Below, piece by piece: positions 49,523-60,901 of a stretch of 64,000 nucleotides of DNA; position 1 is the first letter of the stretch; each line of letters opens with the position of its first letter. The position numbers and the translations under genes were made by a program. The stretch spans positions 2,375,375 to 2,439,374 of the forward strand of contig NC_087072.1 of assembly GCF_026151205.1 (NCBI RefSeq), given 5' to 3'. Origin of the DNA: Bolinopsis microptera (Eukaryota; Ctenophora; Tentaculata; Lobata; Bolinopsidae). A model generated the notes under the pieces. It was given only the letters and a program-made list of their open reading frames with translations. It did not search any database and was not told the origin of the DNA.

Positions 49523-51865
49523 CCACGATGCCCATGAAACCAGCTGCCCCGAGGCTCTCTATGGGAGACGTGCCTCCGGGTTTCTTTGCGAGAATGAGGC
49601 AGATTCAGGAGGAGATGAAAAATGAGGGACCTGACGGAACTGCCGCTAAAAAGTTTGCGGAGGACAGACGAGCTAGGGAGAAGGCTGATCGCGTCAGAAA
49701 TGCTATGACAGAGGCAAGGAGGAAAGATCTGGAAGGGTTGGAGAATAAAAAAGCTGACCTTGATGAACAATTAGCTAAGTTGCAAGTGCAGAGTCGTTTA
49801 GAAAAAGAGAAGTCTAACAGGTCGAAAGCAGAATGGGATAAAACGAAAGCGGAGTTGGATGCTGAAAAAGATAGATTGAAATCAGATATAGCTCAACTGA
49901 ACAAAGACATTGCTAAACTGGAGCAGGAAATCCAAGATCTACATTCTGTGAGAGATAGAGCCACGTTAGAATTCGAGAATGAAAAGAGGGATTTGCTTTT
50001 AAATTTAGATGAGCTCAGATTGTCAAAGTCTAATTTAGAAGGTTGTCTTAAAAAATTAGAAGAAGATGAAGAGGCTGAGCGAAAGAAAAGTGAGCGACTT
50101 ACTAAAGAGCAGCAAGATCTCATCAATAATCTCAATAAGCAAATTGAAGAAATTACTACTGCCATTGCAGATCTGAAACGCCAAGAAGAGGCTTTAAGAC
50201 GGAAAATCGCTGCAGACGAAGCAGAGCGAAATGCTAAGATGAAAGATCTGGAGGATCAAGCAAAGATGATGCAGTCCAGATTAGACATGTTAAATGATGA
50301 TGAGGATTCTTTGAATAAAACGATAGAGGATTTAAAGAGGAAGCTCGACGAACTAAGAAAAGTATTTGATGATCAGAAGGAGAAAGACAGATTGGCTAAA
50401 GAGGGCTTTGAAAAGCAAGAGAGTGATCTGTTGGGCCGACTTGCTGAGCTTACAAAGTTAAAAGAGGAACATGAAAAGTCACTTGCTCATTGTCGGCAAG
50501 AACATGAAGATGCAGACAAGAACTTTGCCGAAGACGCTGATAATCGGGCAAAACGTATTAAAGAACTCGAGGATCAAATTAAGGGAACGGAAGATCGAAT
50601 AGAAGATCTTAAGAAAGATGAAGCTGAAGACAAGAGAGTACGAGCTGAGCATGATGAAAAAACATGGGCAGAACTTGAAGATTTGGCCAGGAAAATTGCG
50701 CTATTAATGGCGAAAATATCGGATTTAGAAGCGGAGGAACGAAAGCGTACCACCGAACTTGCAAATGGGAAAATAATTTGGGATAAGAAAAAGAAACAAG
50801 ATGAAGCCAACATAGATGATAACAAGAACAACTTAGAGTCTCTACGCAAAAGGAAAGCTTTACTCGAAGGTAAAGTTGCTGACGTTAAGCAAGAAATGTC
50901 CGAAACTAAAGCAGATAATGACTCGAAAAATCAGAAGAGAACTTCAGAAATGGATGGATTGAAGGATGAAATTGATGATCTGAAAAGATCTATTAAGGAT
51001 CTTGAGGAAGAGATAAGGAACTTAAAAGCCTCTTTTGAAAAACTTCAGGAGGATCAAAGATTAAGAATCGAACAGGATGAAAAGATGATTGCAGATCTAG
51101 AAAAGACCAAAGATAACTGCAATGGCAAAGAAGAGGAATTGAAAAGATTAAAGAAAGAGCTTGAAGAAAAGATCAGAGCCCTCAAAGTGAAGCATGAGGA
51201 AGAGTCGGCTGAGAGACAAAAGAGAATAAACGAGCTTTGTGAAGATAATAAATCCCTAAAGTCTTCCATTCGTGATCTAGAGAATGAAATTGAACGGTTA
51301 GAAAAACTGTTGGCGGAACTTCAAGAAGAATACGATAATCTGTTGAAGAAACAAAACCGAGCTATTAAAGACGGTGAGCGAACAAAGAAAGAGCTTGAAC
51401 AGCAAGAAGCTGAAAACAAGAACCTTCTTGATGATCTCAACAGACAGACACGTAAAATTAAAGATTTGGTCGATCAGATCAATAGTGAGATTGAGAAACT
51501 CCGTCTGAAAGCTGACGTTGAGGAACAAACAAAGTTGATGAATGAAGAAGAGATTGCTAGATTAAGAGCGGAGCTAGAGGGGGCAAAGCGAAGAGAAAAG
51601 GAAGAGCAGGACAAGCTCAACGACCTTTTGCAACAAAACAGTGACATGGAGAAACGTCTGACTGATCTAGAGGAAGAACATGAGAAATTAAAGGCAGATT
51701 TAGAAAGGGAACGGAAACTTGCTGAGAAAAGAAAACAGGACTTAGAAGACAGAAAATTAAGAGCTCAAGGGATCCACAAAGAAAGAGCAGATAGGATCAA
51801 TCGGTTGGCCGATGACATAAAGTGGAAGAGAGATGAGAAGGAAAGGCTCCGACTGGAACGGGAGA
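49523..51865 (+). CDS. Single-exon coiled coil of about 780 residues
   Basis: Ends at a perfect GTAAGT donor. It can start two ways. As a cassette exon, acceptor TACCCAG at 49522 gives phase 1-1 and adds two residues before Met 49528. As a first exon, it starts at ATG 49528 (MPMKPAAPRLSMGDVPPGFF). After about 35 residues the protein is almost wholly heptad, Glu/Lys/Leu-dense coiled coil with no spectrin Trp pattern and few prolines. Either way its last base pairs with the first two of exon 52417, so it fuses in frame to the distal rod and GAS2 end. It resembles myosin-tail-like rods in composition only; no homology claimed. Confidence 0.85.
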
Positions 51866-52416
51866 GTAAGTTTATTACTTGTCATCGTACCGACTCATCA
51901 TATCGCTGTACCACCAAACATTAGACTGTTACTTCTATCCCTTTATTATTTTGTGTTATCTACGTCCTTCACAACTATCAATCACACCACTATACTATCA
52001 TTACATCATTTTTAGAACTTCATGTCGGTAATCTCAATATTGGGTTAAGTAATACAATTCCAGCAAAAAAGCGAAAAAGAAGGGACCAAGTCCCTGGTAT
52101 TACAATTATCAGTGGTAAGCGTTGGCATTCATCTTCATCGATTAATTTCAGATGAACAGAATTAATCCGAAAGCAAAAACTTTAAATTTGTCATACGTTG
52201 ATTGATGACAATTCATAATCATTTACAGTTTTCTTACGATGACATAAGATCCAAAATTGTTTAAGCACACTGTGCGATCTATCACCTTTGATTACGAATT
52301 GGCCTGACGATTAAACCAATACCCAGTTTACAATTTCAAATCCATATCCAATGTTCTTTACTCTAATCATCTCACAAATTAAAAACTTATCCATTAAATA
52401 ATCTCCTCTATACCAG
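51866..52416 (+). other. Intron, no feature seen
   Basis: AT-rich, GTAAGT to CTATACCAG. Nothing recognisable. Confidence 0.5.
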
Positions 52417-52592
52417 GAGAGGTAGCTGAAAGGGAAGCTGGCCTCCAAAAAGCAAGAGACACTACAGCAGCTATAGACATGCGACTGAACGACCTGATGG
52501 CATGGCTGGAAGATCAGGAGGAGTACCTGAAGGGTTGTGGTCCTGTCGCTGATACTTACGATGGTCTTGTGGAACAACTTGGTGAACATAAG
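52417..52592 (+). CDS. Distal spectrin-repeat exon 1
   Basis: Acceptor TATACCAG, donor GTAGGT, phase 1 in and 0 out. EVAEREAGLQKARDTTAAID followed by MRLNDLMAWLEDQEEYLK gives a clear helix-A with Trp. It accepts either the coiled-coil exon (making Arg) or exon 42137-42253 (making Gly). Confidence 0.9.
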
Positions 52593-53063
52593 GTAGGTTT
52601 CTTGGAGCAGTGATAAACTATTTATTTGTCTCGGCAGCTGTATCATGCTATCTTTTCTTGGCTCAATCGATTGACCGTTTGTCAATAGATAATAGAAATA
52701 GATCCCCAGTATTATTCCCGCCCTTAAATATTTTCCTCTATTTCAGAAGGTACGCTGTTTCCTTCTATTACCACTCTAAAATGCTGTTGTAACTATTGTA
52801 TTCCTGATAGTGCACGCTAAATAATTGCTATATTCTAAAATAAATTCTAGATTTCGGAAAATACCTGTTAATTACTTGCTATTTTCTAAAATATTTGCTC
52901 TAATTCAGAATGTGCACGCTAAATAATTGCTATATTCTTAATTACCTACCGTCTTATATTCCTGAGCACGCAAGTGACTTTTTATAATCTAAAATACTGT
53001 TCTATATTTCAGAAAATGCACACCTAATACTTGCTATATTCTAAAATACTTGCTATATTTCAG
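52593..53063 (+). repeat. Intron with degenerate repeats carrying splice-acceptor copies
   Basis: The words ttgctatattctaaaat and (t)ttcagaa-n-gtacacgc recur, so acceptor-like junctions stand at 52747, 52909 and 53013 before the real one at 53064. All look like decayed copies of the intron end plus the first exon bases. Confidence 0.75.
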
Positions 53064-53200
53064 AACGTACACGCCGGGTTTGATGAACACCAGGATGATT
53101 ATGACAGTATAGTGATCACATGTCAAGAACTTCTGACCGAATCAGAGGATCCTACTGTCGGGGAGTCACTGGACGAGAAACTCCAGGACCTCGGACAAAA
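53064..53200 (+). CDS. Distal spectrin-repeat exon 2
   Basis: Acceptor ATATTTCAG, donor GTGAGC, phase 0 in and 2 out. NVHAGFDEHQDDYDSIVITC and 25 more residues, a helix-B region. Confidence 0.85.
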
Positions 53201-53316
53201 GTGAGCTTACTTATATTTCGCTTTGGAACTATTTGAATAGAGTAGATCAGTGAACGGATAAAGGTGGTTTTATCGGATATTGTCCCAAATCAGGGTTCAC
53301 TGAACAATATTTTTAG

Positions 53317-53509
53317 GTGGGACTCAGTTGTGAAAGCATCGATGGCGAGACAAAGAGCGATTGAGGAGGCGATGCAGATCTGTCATGACTTCCAAGACTC
53401 TGTCAACGCTATTCTTGAATGGTTACCTGACGCTGAGAATGCTTTGGATAGTCTGGAACCAATCAGTGACGATTACGAGACTATTTCCGAGCAGATACAA
53501 GAACTTCTG
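53317..53509 (+). CDS. Distal spectrin-repeat exon 3
   Basis: Acceptor ATTTTTAG, donor GTATGA, phase 2 in and 0 out. Starts KWDSVVKASMARQRAIEEAM (helix C Trp) and continues with FQDSVNAILEWLPDAENAL (helix A of the next repeat). Confidence 0.9.
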
Positions 53510-53963
53510 GTATGATTTTAGTTGTTTTCTAGATTAAAATATTCAGCTTTGGTTCTTTAATTTTCAGTTGACGTATTCTCTACATGACAATGTGTTAGAT
53601 AAGGTAACTTGAAATAGTTGACGTAAGACTGTGTCAACTAAGTCACGTTGAATTACAACTTAAATGTGGGAATGGAATCACTCACACGCAGCACTGTATT
53701 TTATACAAAAGGTTGAAATACAGTAGACATGTTTACCTGCGTCACAGTGGGGGTATGTGTTTAGGGTAACAAGATTTAAACCTGTTGATGGTTACAGACA
53801 GTTTACTTTAGCTCTCGTAACTCTCACACGGTGAAGTCACTGCTCTGTCAACACTTTCTTATTCCTTACCATTCAGTAACACTTACCAAGTAATTTAACG
53901 GATACCTTACACGGCTTTTTTCCTCTCATAATTGCCGGGTTTTGTTTCCGTTTTGTAGGGGTT
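53510..53963 (+). other. Intron or promoter region, no clear feature
   Basis: AT-rich. May hold the promoter of the candidate first exon at 53964, or be intron with acceptor TTTTGTAG at 53957. Confidence 0.35.
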
Positions 53964-54077
53964 ATGGGCGAGCTTGTTATTAATTTTGAATGGATTGATA
54001 TCGGTATTGATGAAGACGATGGATGGGAATACAAATATCTTGTTGAGATTATTGATCCTGATTATGGATTATTGGAG
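53964..54077 (+). CDS. Candidate alternative first exon, acidic
   Basis: ATG then 37 codons (MGELVINFEWIDIGIDEDDG...) to a GTAAAC donor, phase 0, matching exon 54195. An acceptor at 53957 would also make a 120-bp internal exon, but its phase-0 reading is an unlikely hydrophobic string. This would start a short protein with the last spectrin repeat, EF-hands, GAS2 and tail. Confidence 0.4.
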
Positions 54078-54194
54078 GTAAACAATTGTTTTTCACTGGC
54101 TGTTTATGAGCATTAAGTAGCAGAATAACGTCCTATTATGATATCCGCTCGAGTCAGTTCCTGTTTAAACGGCACTGTTATCCTATAATTTCAG

Positions 54195-54304
54195 CAACTG
54201 TCGTACTTCATGGCGGACCAGAACACAGCTGTGGAGCAGGTCTGCACACTAGGAGCTATCAGAGAGGAGACCGGACCCGCTCTTAGTGATGATGAGAACG
54301 CCAG
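54195..54304 (+). CDS. Distal spectrin-repeat exon 4
   Basis: Acceptor ATAATTTCAG, donor GTACAT, phase 0 in and 2 out. QLSYFMADQNTAVEQVCTLG plus 16 residues. Confidence 0.85.
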
Positions 54305-55052
54305 GTACATACAACCACCTTTTGATTATTTTTCTTGATATTGTGATACCTTGCAGCTAGAAATATCTTTACTTCTCCAGAAAGTTATTTTGAGACTCGC
54401 GGTTTGATTAAAGGTCACTGACACTTTTATGGCTCCGGTATCTGGGAAACATTTTGCTGTCTGATTTGGAGCAAAACATCATGATCATACGCGCGCCCCT
54501 GAGATTACTGCAGTAGTGCAAAGCATACAAAATACCGCTAATATTAAATCTCATGACATAGTTGACAAGCAAAAATCTCTGGGATCATTCTACGTTGTGC
54601 TATATTTATATTCACAACTTCTAGATTGGATGATCTGGAAGGTTTTGTTCTAATTTTAGCATCTTATTATAGCTCTACAGCACAGTGGCTTAGAAATATT
54701 ATGGCGGAGATAATTCCTGCACCTGCTGCCAATGGACAGTGGAGTAATTACCCCCCCATCATGCGGGGGCAGGCAGGCAGGCACCCTGCCCCCGCAGCGG
54801 CATTTTCGCATACAATCAAAGTTGCGGGTCCGACAAGGTTCTAAAAGGATTTATCCACTATCCAGGTTCTTAAGAATGTGAAACTCAGCTGGTCCTAACT
54901 CCCACTCCTTAACAGAGCGTAGACCGTCGAATTTTCATTCGGAAGATCAAAACTTAGCACAGATTAGCGAGCTCTTATAATTCGGGAAGGGAGGGCAATA
55001 TTTGAACATTGAAATATGCATTGGGCTGGTCATTACATGCTCCTCCCATCAG
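54305..55052 (+). other. Intron, 748 bp
   Basis: AT-rich apart from a GC-rich 12-bp perfect hairpin (tgcgggggcagg, 54762-54773; complement 54785-54796) beside a run of seven C. Confidence 0.6.
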
Positions 55053-55223
55053 GTACAAAGAGATGAAGGATCGTTACAAGGAGCTGTGGAACAAGATAGG
55101 GGCCCGACAAGACGAGCTCAATGCTAGACAAGAGGCTCTGGAAGCTGAGGACGATCTGGCGAGCTTTGATATTACCGAGTGGAAGAAGAGGTTCCTCAGA
55201 TGGATGGACGGCAACCACGAGCG
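55053..55223 (+). CDS. Last spectrin-repeat exon before the EF-hands
   Basis: Acceptor TCCCATCAG, donor GTAAGA, phase 2-2. RYKEMKDRYKELWNKIGARQ ... WKKRFLRWMDGNHER. The RWM-N/D motif directly before the EF-hands is characteristic of the spectraplakin C-terminus. Confidence 0.95.
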
Positions 55224-55727
55224 GTAAGACTAAGAGTTAAACAAATATGAAAACTTTACCTTTTTCTTGGGAACCGACTTTTGAAATCATTATTTTATAT
55301 TTGTGTGATCAAAAACCGGTCCCCAAACAAACATTACGACTGTTTAAGTTAATCCAGTCCTGACATAGTTTACTCCTTAAACTAACCGACAGCCGATTGG
55401 TGTTAAACCCACACTACCGTTTAACTAAATTTACTTGACTGTTTTTTAACTATATTTACTTGACCGACCACACACAGCCTCTGGGAAGTTACCCGCAGAG
55501 ACACGAAACTGGATATTAACGACCCAGACCGACCCAGCCCTATTGAAAAGAAGTTTGTATTAGTTTGTGATTCACTATCATCTTGATCTGGACTTTAGAC
55601 GATTGATGCCAACACTGACTGACTTTTATACAGACTTTGTACTTAAACAATTAATACAGTAGACAGTGTTAACCGTATCCATTTATCACCTTACTGTTTC
55701 CCCATCCTCACCATCCCTATCCCGCAG
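55224..55727 (+). other. Intron with a possible alternative terminal exon
   Basis: A CACACACAG acceptor at 55480 would continue in phase as RLWEVTRRDTKLDINDPDRP and 17 residues to a TGA (55590-55592), replacing EF-hands and GAS2. No other feature. The canonical splice skips it. Confidence 0.35.
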
Positions 55728-55923
55728 TATTATCGATCTGTTCCGCAAGTTTGATGTCAACAAAGACGGAACTCTCTCCCACCAAGAGTTTAAGGACGGT
55801 ATAATCCAGGCTGGAATACCAACACCCCGCTCCTGCTTCCCTACTATTATCAGAGAATTTGATAGGGATGACAGTGGGGATATCAACTATAGGGAGTTCG
55901 CCGCTGCACTGAAACGATATGAG
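55728..55923 (+). CDS. EF-hand pair of the spectraplakin
   Basis: Acceptor ATCCCGCAG, donor GTTAGT, phase 2 in and 0 out. Two canonical 12-residue loops: DVNKDGTLSHQE and DRDDSGDINYRE. Both have Asp at 1, Asp/Asn at 3, Gly at 6, Ile/Leu at 8 and Glu at 12, so both should bind calcium. In spectraplakins this pair packs against GAS2. Confidence 0.97.
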
Positions 55924-56234
55924 GTTAGTTTTCTGCTCCTCGGATAATATGAGGTGATGATCATGAAATCAATGACTTAATCCCTCGATATTTGAAAATT
56001 CTAAAGCAGCGGTAAAAAGCTCAATAATAGTACCCTATTCAGAGAGAAAATAATAATCGTATCAGTCTAAACAATCTACTCTTTAAAAAAGGAGACCTGA
56101 CCACCCTGTGGTTGTCAGATCTAGCTGTCTTGATCTGTACTGATCACCATTTTAGGATGTCTTGATTTCTTTCAGGGGTTTTGAATATTTTAATGGTGTA
56201 AACAGTTTCTTAATAATGACCACCCTGTCCGCAG
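55924..56234 (+). other. Intron, no feature seen
   Basis: 311 bp, GTTAGT to GTCCGCAG. Confidence 0.6.
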
Positions 56235-56347
56235 TTCAAGCCTAAAACAGAGGGAGAGCACATAGACTACGAGGTACAGAGAGCAGTAGATCGTTGTTCT
56301 TGCAGGAGAAGGTTTAACTGTGTGCAAGTCGGTGAAGCTAAATACAG
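56235..56347 (+). CDS. GAS2 domain, first half
   Basis: Acceptor GTCCGCAG, donor GTAAGA, phase 0 in and 2 out. DYEVQRAVDRCSCRRRFNCV followed by QVGEAKYR matches the start of GAS2 with its C-x-C motif. GAS2 binds the microtubule lattice. Confidence 0.97.
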
Positions 56348-58025
56348 GTAAGATCAACTTTCCTCATTTTCTCTCTCGTGAAAATTGCGTGTCAAAGCTA
56401 AACTTTTCAAAAATGAAATGAGCTTTGAATGAGCTGCGGTGTAAGCTGAAGGAAACTAACCTACCCAAATTTAGTCCGGGTAGTGATTCGAGCAAGAGAT
56501 TTAACGGTGTATTATGGAGGTTGGTAGTACAAGCATGTTAACCCTCTCCGCTACTATGCTATATCATATATGAATGTCATGTTTTTGCAACTCAACTACC
56601 CGCTTCTTTGCCTAGGATTGCTATGAAGGATTGTTATGGGTTTTCAGTTTCAGGGATTTGGATTCAATTTAAAGTTAGGTTTTATTTAGGTTCAGAAGTT
56701 AATGATTTGAATGAAGTTATAATGAGTTTTCTGGCAATGCTTTTCTCGAATAAAGTTTAAAAAGGTTCTCTAAACTTTTATATTGGAATGCTGGCTTTTC
56801 GGATGCTGAAATCTTTTTATAAACGCCTTCATGTAATGCTATAAAATGTAGGATCTTATTTTAAAATCAACTTCCTGCAACATGAATGGATTAACATTAA
56901 ACAGGGGGTCTTAAATTACAACAATATCCTCACGGGAATTTAGTGATTTACTGAGGATATATTTAGTGGATGCTGCGAACTTGCTTTAAAGAATGCTAAC
57001 AATTCATCATTGGGGATTACAATTTTACATTAGTCATGAAAGAGCCAACATCAAACTCACAGTTAACGCCAGCACTCGCATTACTGATATTAACACTCAG
57101 CACTAACACTCACATTTAGCACTAACACTCACATTCAGCACTAACACTCACATTCAGCACTAACACTCACATTCAGCACTAACACTTACATTCAGCACTA
57201 ACACTTACATTCAGCACTAACACTCACATTCAGCACTAACATTCACATTCAGCACTAACACTTACATTCAGCACTAACACTTACATTCAGCACTAACACT
57301 CACATTCAGCACTAACACTCACATTCAGCACTAACACTTACATTCAGCACGAACACTTACATTCAGCACTAACACTCACATTCAGCACTAACACTTACAT
57401 TCAGCACTAACACTTACATTCAGCACTAACACTTACATTCAGCACTAACATTCACATTCAGCACTAACACTCACATTCAGCACTAACACTCACATTCAGC
57501 ACTAACACTCACATTCAGCACTCACGCTTACACTCAGCACTAACACTTACATTCAGCACTCACGCTTACATTCAGCACTAACACTCACATCCAGCACTAA
57601 CACTCACATTCAGCACTAACACTTACATTCAGCACTAACACTCACATTCAGCACTAACACTTACATTCAGCACTAACACTCACATTCAGCACTCACGCTT
57701 ACACTCAGCACTAACACTCACATTCAGCACTAACACTTACATTCAGCACTAACACTTACATTCAGCACTAAAACTCACATTCAGCACTAACACTTACATT
57801 CAGCACTAAAACTCACATTCAGCACTAACACTTACATTCAGCACTAACACTTACATTCAGCACTAACATTCACATTCAGCACTAACACTCACATTCAGCA
57901 CTAACACTCACATTCAGCACTAACACTCTCCATGATAGTCTATCACTCATAACAAACACTCACATTCAGCACTAACACTCATATATTTCCATGTAACTTA
58001 CAAATGTTGACTAAACATTTCTCAG
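56348..58025 (+). other. Intron inside the GAS2 domain, 1.7 kb
   Basis: The first 700 bp are AT-rich and featureless. The last 900 bp are a minisatellite (57090-57965). Ends in TTTCTCAG. Confidence 0.8.
57090..57965 (+). repeat. 19-bp minisatellite, about 45 copies
   Basis: The unit cattcagcactaacactca repeats at exact 19-bp steps (for example 57132, 57151, 57170). Variants carry actt/actc/attc and a few cacgctt changes in a higher-order pattern. Confidence 0.95.
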
Positions 58026-58142
58026 GTTCGGAAACATGCAGAAACTTTACTTGGTTCGAATCCTTAGCACCGTGGTCATGGTTAGAGTTGGGGGAGGCTG
58101 GCAGCCGCTCCATGAGTTCTTACAGAAATACGATCCTTGCAG
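58026..58142 (+). CDS. GAS2 domain, second half
   Basis: Phase 2-2, donor [26 protein letters not shown] followed by [19 protein letters not shown], the diagnostic GAS2 core (VRVGGGW ... L-x-EFL ... DPCR). Confidence 0.98.
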
Positions 58143-59861
58143 GTAAAAACAGATTTCTAAGTTTAGAATAAATAAAGTTATAATATCATTTCCTTGAATT
58201 AGTGTTGTGTGTGAGAACTGGGAAAATGCGATAAGTCAGCTGTTGTTTAGTCATTTAGGAATTTATCATTCAAATGGAGGTCATTGTGAAAATTATTCGT
58301 GAAAATATTTAGCCGTTATCAAAGACTACTCGATCAGAGGTGAGCGAGTGCGTTGCTATGGCAACGAGTGTGGTGAGGTGTGTTGCATGCGAGTGCAGTG
58401 TGTTAAAGTGCATGGGTATTATGGGTATTGGGGGTATTTATATATATCTACAGGTTCATTAGACAGCTCTTTCTAGAGTTTTGTATAATAATGTAGGAAT
58501 CCAATCAGAGAAGGTCTTGAAACCACGTGACAGCTCGGTTCATTTGCTGCCAGCTGTATCAAACTGACATTTACCTTGAGTTTTCTTTTTGCAATACGAA
58601 ACATTCCACGCCGCAAACAATTAACCAGCACTTTTGAGAAAAAACTGTGTCTTTGACCATATGGCGCCTCTCAGCCACACCCATACTCCAATAGTAAGAA
58701 ATCATATTTAACTATAGCTGTAACTATAGAGAGTCTGAGTAAGTGATTAAGTTGTATTGACAGCAAGTTAGTTACCCGGTAATGGTTACCATATTGGTTA
58801 CCATATTGGTTACCATATTGCTTACTATATTGGTTATCTGGTTACCATATTGGTTACGTGGTTACCATATTGGTTACGTGGTTACCATATTGGTTACCAT
58901 ATTAGCACATTGGTTACCATATTGGTTACCATAAAACAGTATTACAAGATGTGACTCCGGCACAATGTAAGTTCACAAATAAACGTGACTGACTTGTTAC
59001 TAGGAGGGCTGAGAAATAAGCACTGTGTGAGAGTTAGCTGTTAGAGCCTTCTTCTTCACGAATTTGTGGAAAAAATTTTTCTGAAGAAGTCTGATTTTGA
59101 TTAAGGAGACAGAAATTTTATAAGCATGAAACTTACTGGTTATTAACTGTAGAAGCTGCGAGCTAGACCTACAAAAGAGGTCAGTCAACCAGCGCAAACG
59201 ATACCCCTGGATGGGGGTGAAGGCAGGAGTAAGAATGTCAGGATTGGTGTAAGTAACCCCACTATCAGTGGCGTGGCGTGTTGTAACCCCACTATCAGTG
59301 GTGTGGCGTGTCCCCTTCGTAATGTGCCATCGTGTAAAATGTATACAGGTGTTCACTGTTCGTGTGTGCAGCATATCTGTTTTCTCTTTAAATTTATATG
59401 ACGACAGATAACACGGGATAACAGTGTCAGGTGACTGACAAAGTGGGAGCTATTTAATAAAGCGGGGAACTAGTGGTAACTAGTGGTAACTAGTGGTAAC
59501 TAGTGGTAACTAGTGGTAACTATGACGACAGATAACACGGGATAACAGTGTCAGGTGACTGACAAAGTGGGAGCTATTGGTTACCATATTGGTTACCTGG
59601 TTACCATATTGGAGCTATTTAATAAAGCGGGGATTGAAGTGTAACATCTTGTGAAGCATCCGTTGTAAAAGCAAAGTTTTGTATATTTGCTAACCTTTGC
59701 CAGTGTTGTCGGGTTATGTTTAACTAGACTCACCTTAGTGAGGTTGTGTTGTTGTGACTTCCAGCACTGTTTCTAGAAGTTTTGGTCATCTTTTTAAAAC
59801 TGACTGTTAAGTAAGTGTGATGATGATCAATCTGTTGTCTAAACCTTATCTTATCTCTCAG
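58143..59861 (+). other. Intron, 1.7 kb, with several small repeats
   Basis: Holds a ggttaccatatt array (58780-58935), two copies of a roughly 60-bp segment beginning gacgacagataacacgggat (59400 and 59523), five aactagtggt copies between them (59468-59520), and a 31-bp doublet with gtaaccccactatcagtgg (59255-59305). No ORF supported. Confidence 0.75.
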
Positions 59862-59987
59862 AGCTAAAGGCAGGACCAATGTGGATCTGGGCAAGGTTAA
59901 GCTGAAGAAGGACGGTGAGGGACGGGTCATCTCTCCGCTCAAGTTCCTGACAAAGTTTAAACCTGGTTCTGGACCCGGCACTCCTAG
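59862..59987 (+). CDS. C-terminal tail exon 1 (post-GAS2)
   Basis: Acceptor TATCTCTCAG, donor GTAAGA, phase 2-2. RAKGRTNVDLGKVKLKKDGE ... continues the DPCR-ARGRTN signature seen after GAS2 in spectraplakins, then turns basic and Pro/Gly-rich. Confidence 0.95.
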
Positions 59988-60718
59988 GTAAGAGTTAACC
60001 TCATATTATGTAGGTGTAACATACGCGGAGCACGTTAATTATTCAATTAATTAATTAATCAAATAATGATTTACAATTTATAATGTTTTTGGTATGGTGT
60101 GTGAATGTGATATTATATCGATATGATGTAATGTCGTTGTTCAAGTGGAGCATTGTTATTCTGTGGAAAGTTCAGCAACCTCCCCTCCAGCCTAGACAGC
60201 AACTGCGGCACCCGGCACTTAGACAACACACATAGAGACACACTTGTCTATTTTACACAAAAGAAACCCTGTGTTAACGCAAGGTAGCGCCAATATACCC
60301 GCTGACTGTGTTTACACTATTTCAGCTCTTTTCCCCCACAGCAATATTAATATTGAATGATTATCAGCATATTTTGTGGCTTGCGGAAGAGAAACCTCCC
60401 AAAATGTACTTCATCAATATTTTAGATATTTTAGAAATGATTTTATATATATGGCATCATTGATCGCGAGCTCCTATATATAGCACACCATACAAATGTC
60501 AAATTGTTCAGCTTATGATTTCAAGCCATTTTGTTCATAGAAATGTCCCAAATTCCTATCATTTTGTGTGTGCCGCCTTTGAATCGCTGCCTTTGCGTAT
60601 TTGTCAATAAGCAATAATCACAACTGTGTTATTCGTATCGAACTGCTCGCAAGATTACAAAATAAAGTTAAGAAATATCTCCTTGTGTTTATCTTAATTA
60701 ACAACATCTGATTATCAG
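59988..60718 (+). other. Intron, no feature seen
   Basis: AT-rich, GTAAGA to GATTATCAG. Confidence 0.55.
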
Positions 60719-60775
60719 GGCTCAAACGCCGGACGGACGTGCAAGGAAACCCTCAGCAGAAACTTCAAGGGGAAG
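60719..60775 (+). CDS. C-terminal tail micro-exon
   Basis: 57 bp, phase 2-2, donor GTAAGC. RAQTPDGRARKPSAETSRG, basic. Confidence 0.85.
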
Positions 60776-60901
60776 GTAAGCAAAAATTCCTCAATTTATA
60801 TCTTTACATCCTCTCAATTAACGTATCTGACTGACACCACACAAGTTTAAACTCGAGACAATGATAACTGTCTGACTGACAATGACTGACTAAACTTTCT
60901 A

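Noticed and set aside
54762-54796. GC-rich hairpin as a regulatory RNA
   Set aside because: A single 12-bp stem next to a C run in an intron; no supporting context.
57090-57965. CRISPR-like array
   Set aside because: Units are contiguous 19-bp repeats with no spacers, inside an animal intron.
59000-59374. 124-codon ORF on the - strand inside the GAS2-tail intron
   Set aside because: Its repeat-derived segment (TRHTTDSGVT) and lack of any domain point to chance.
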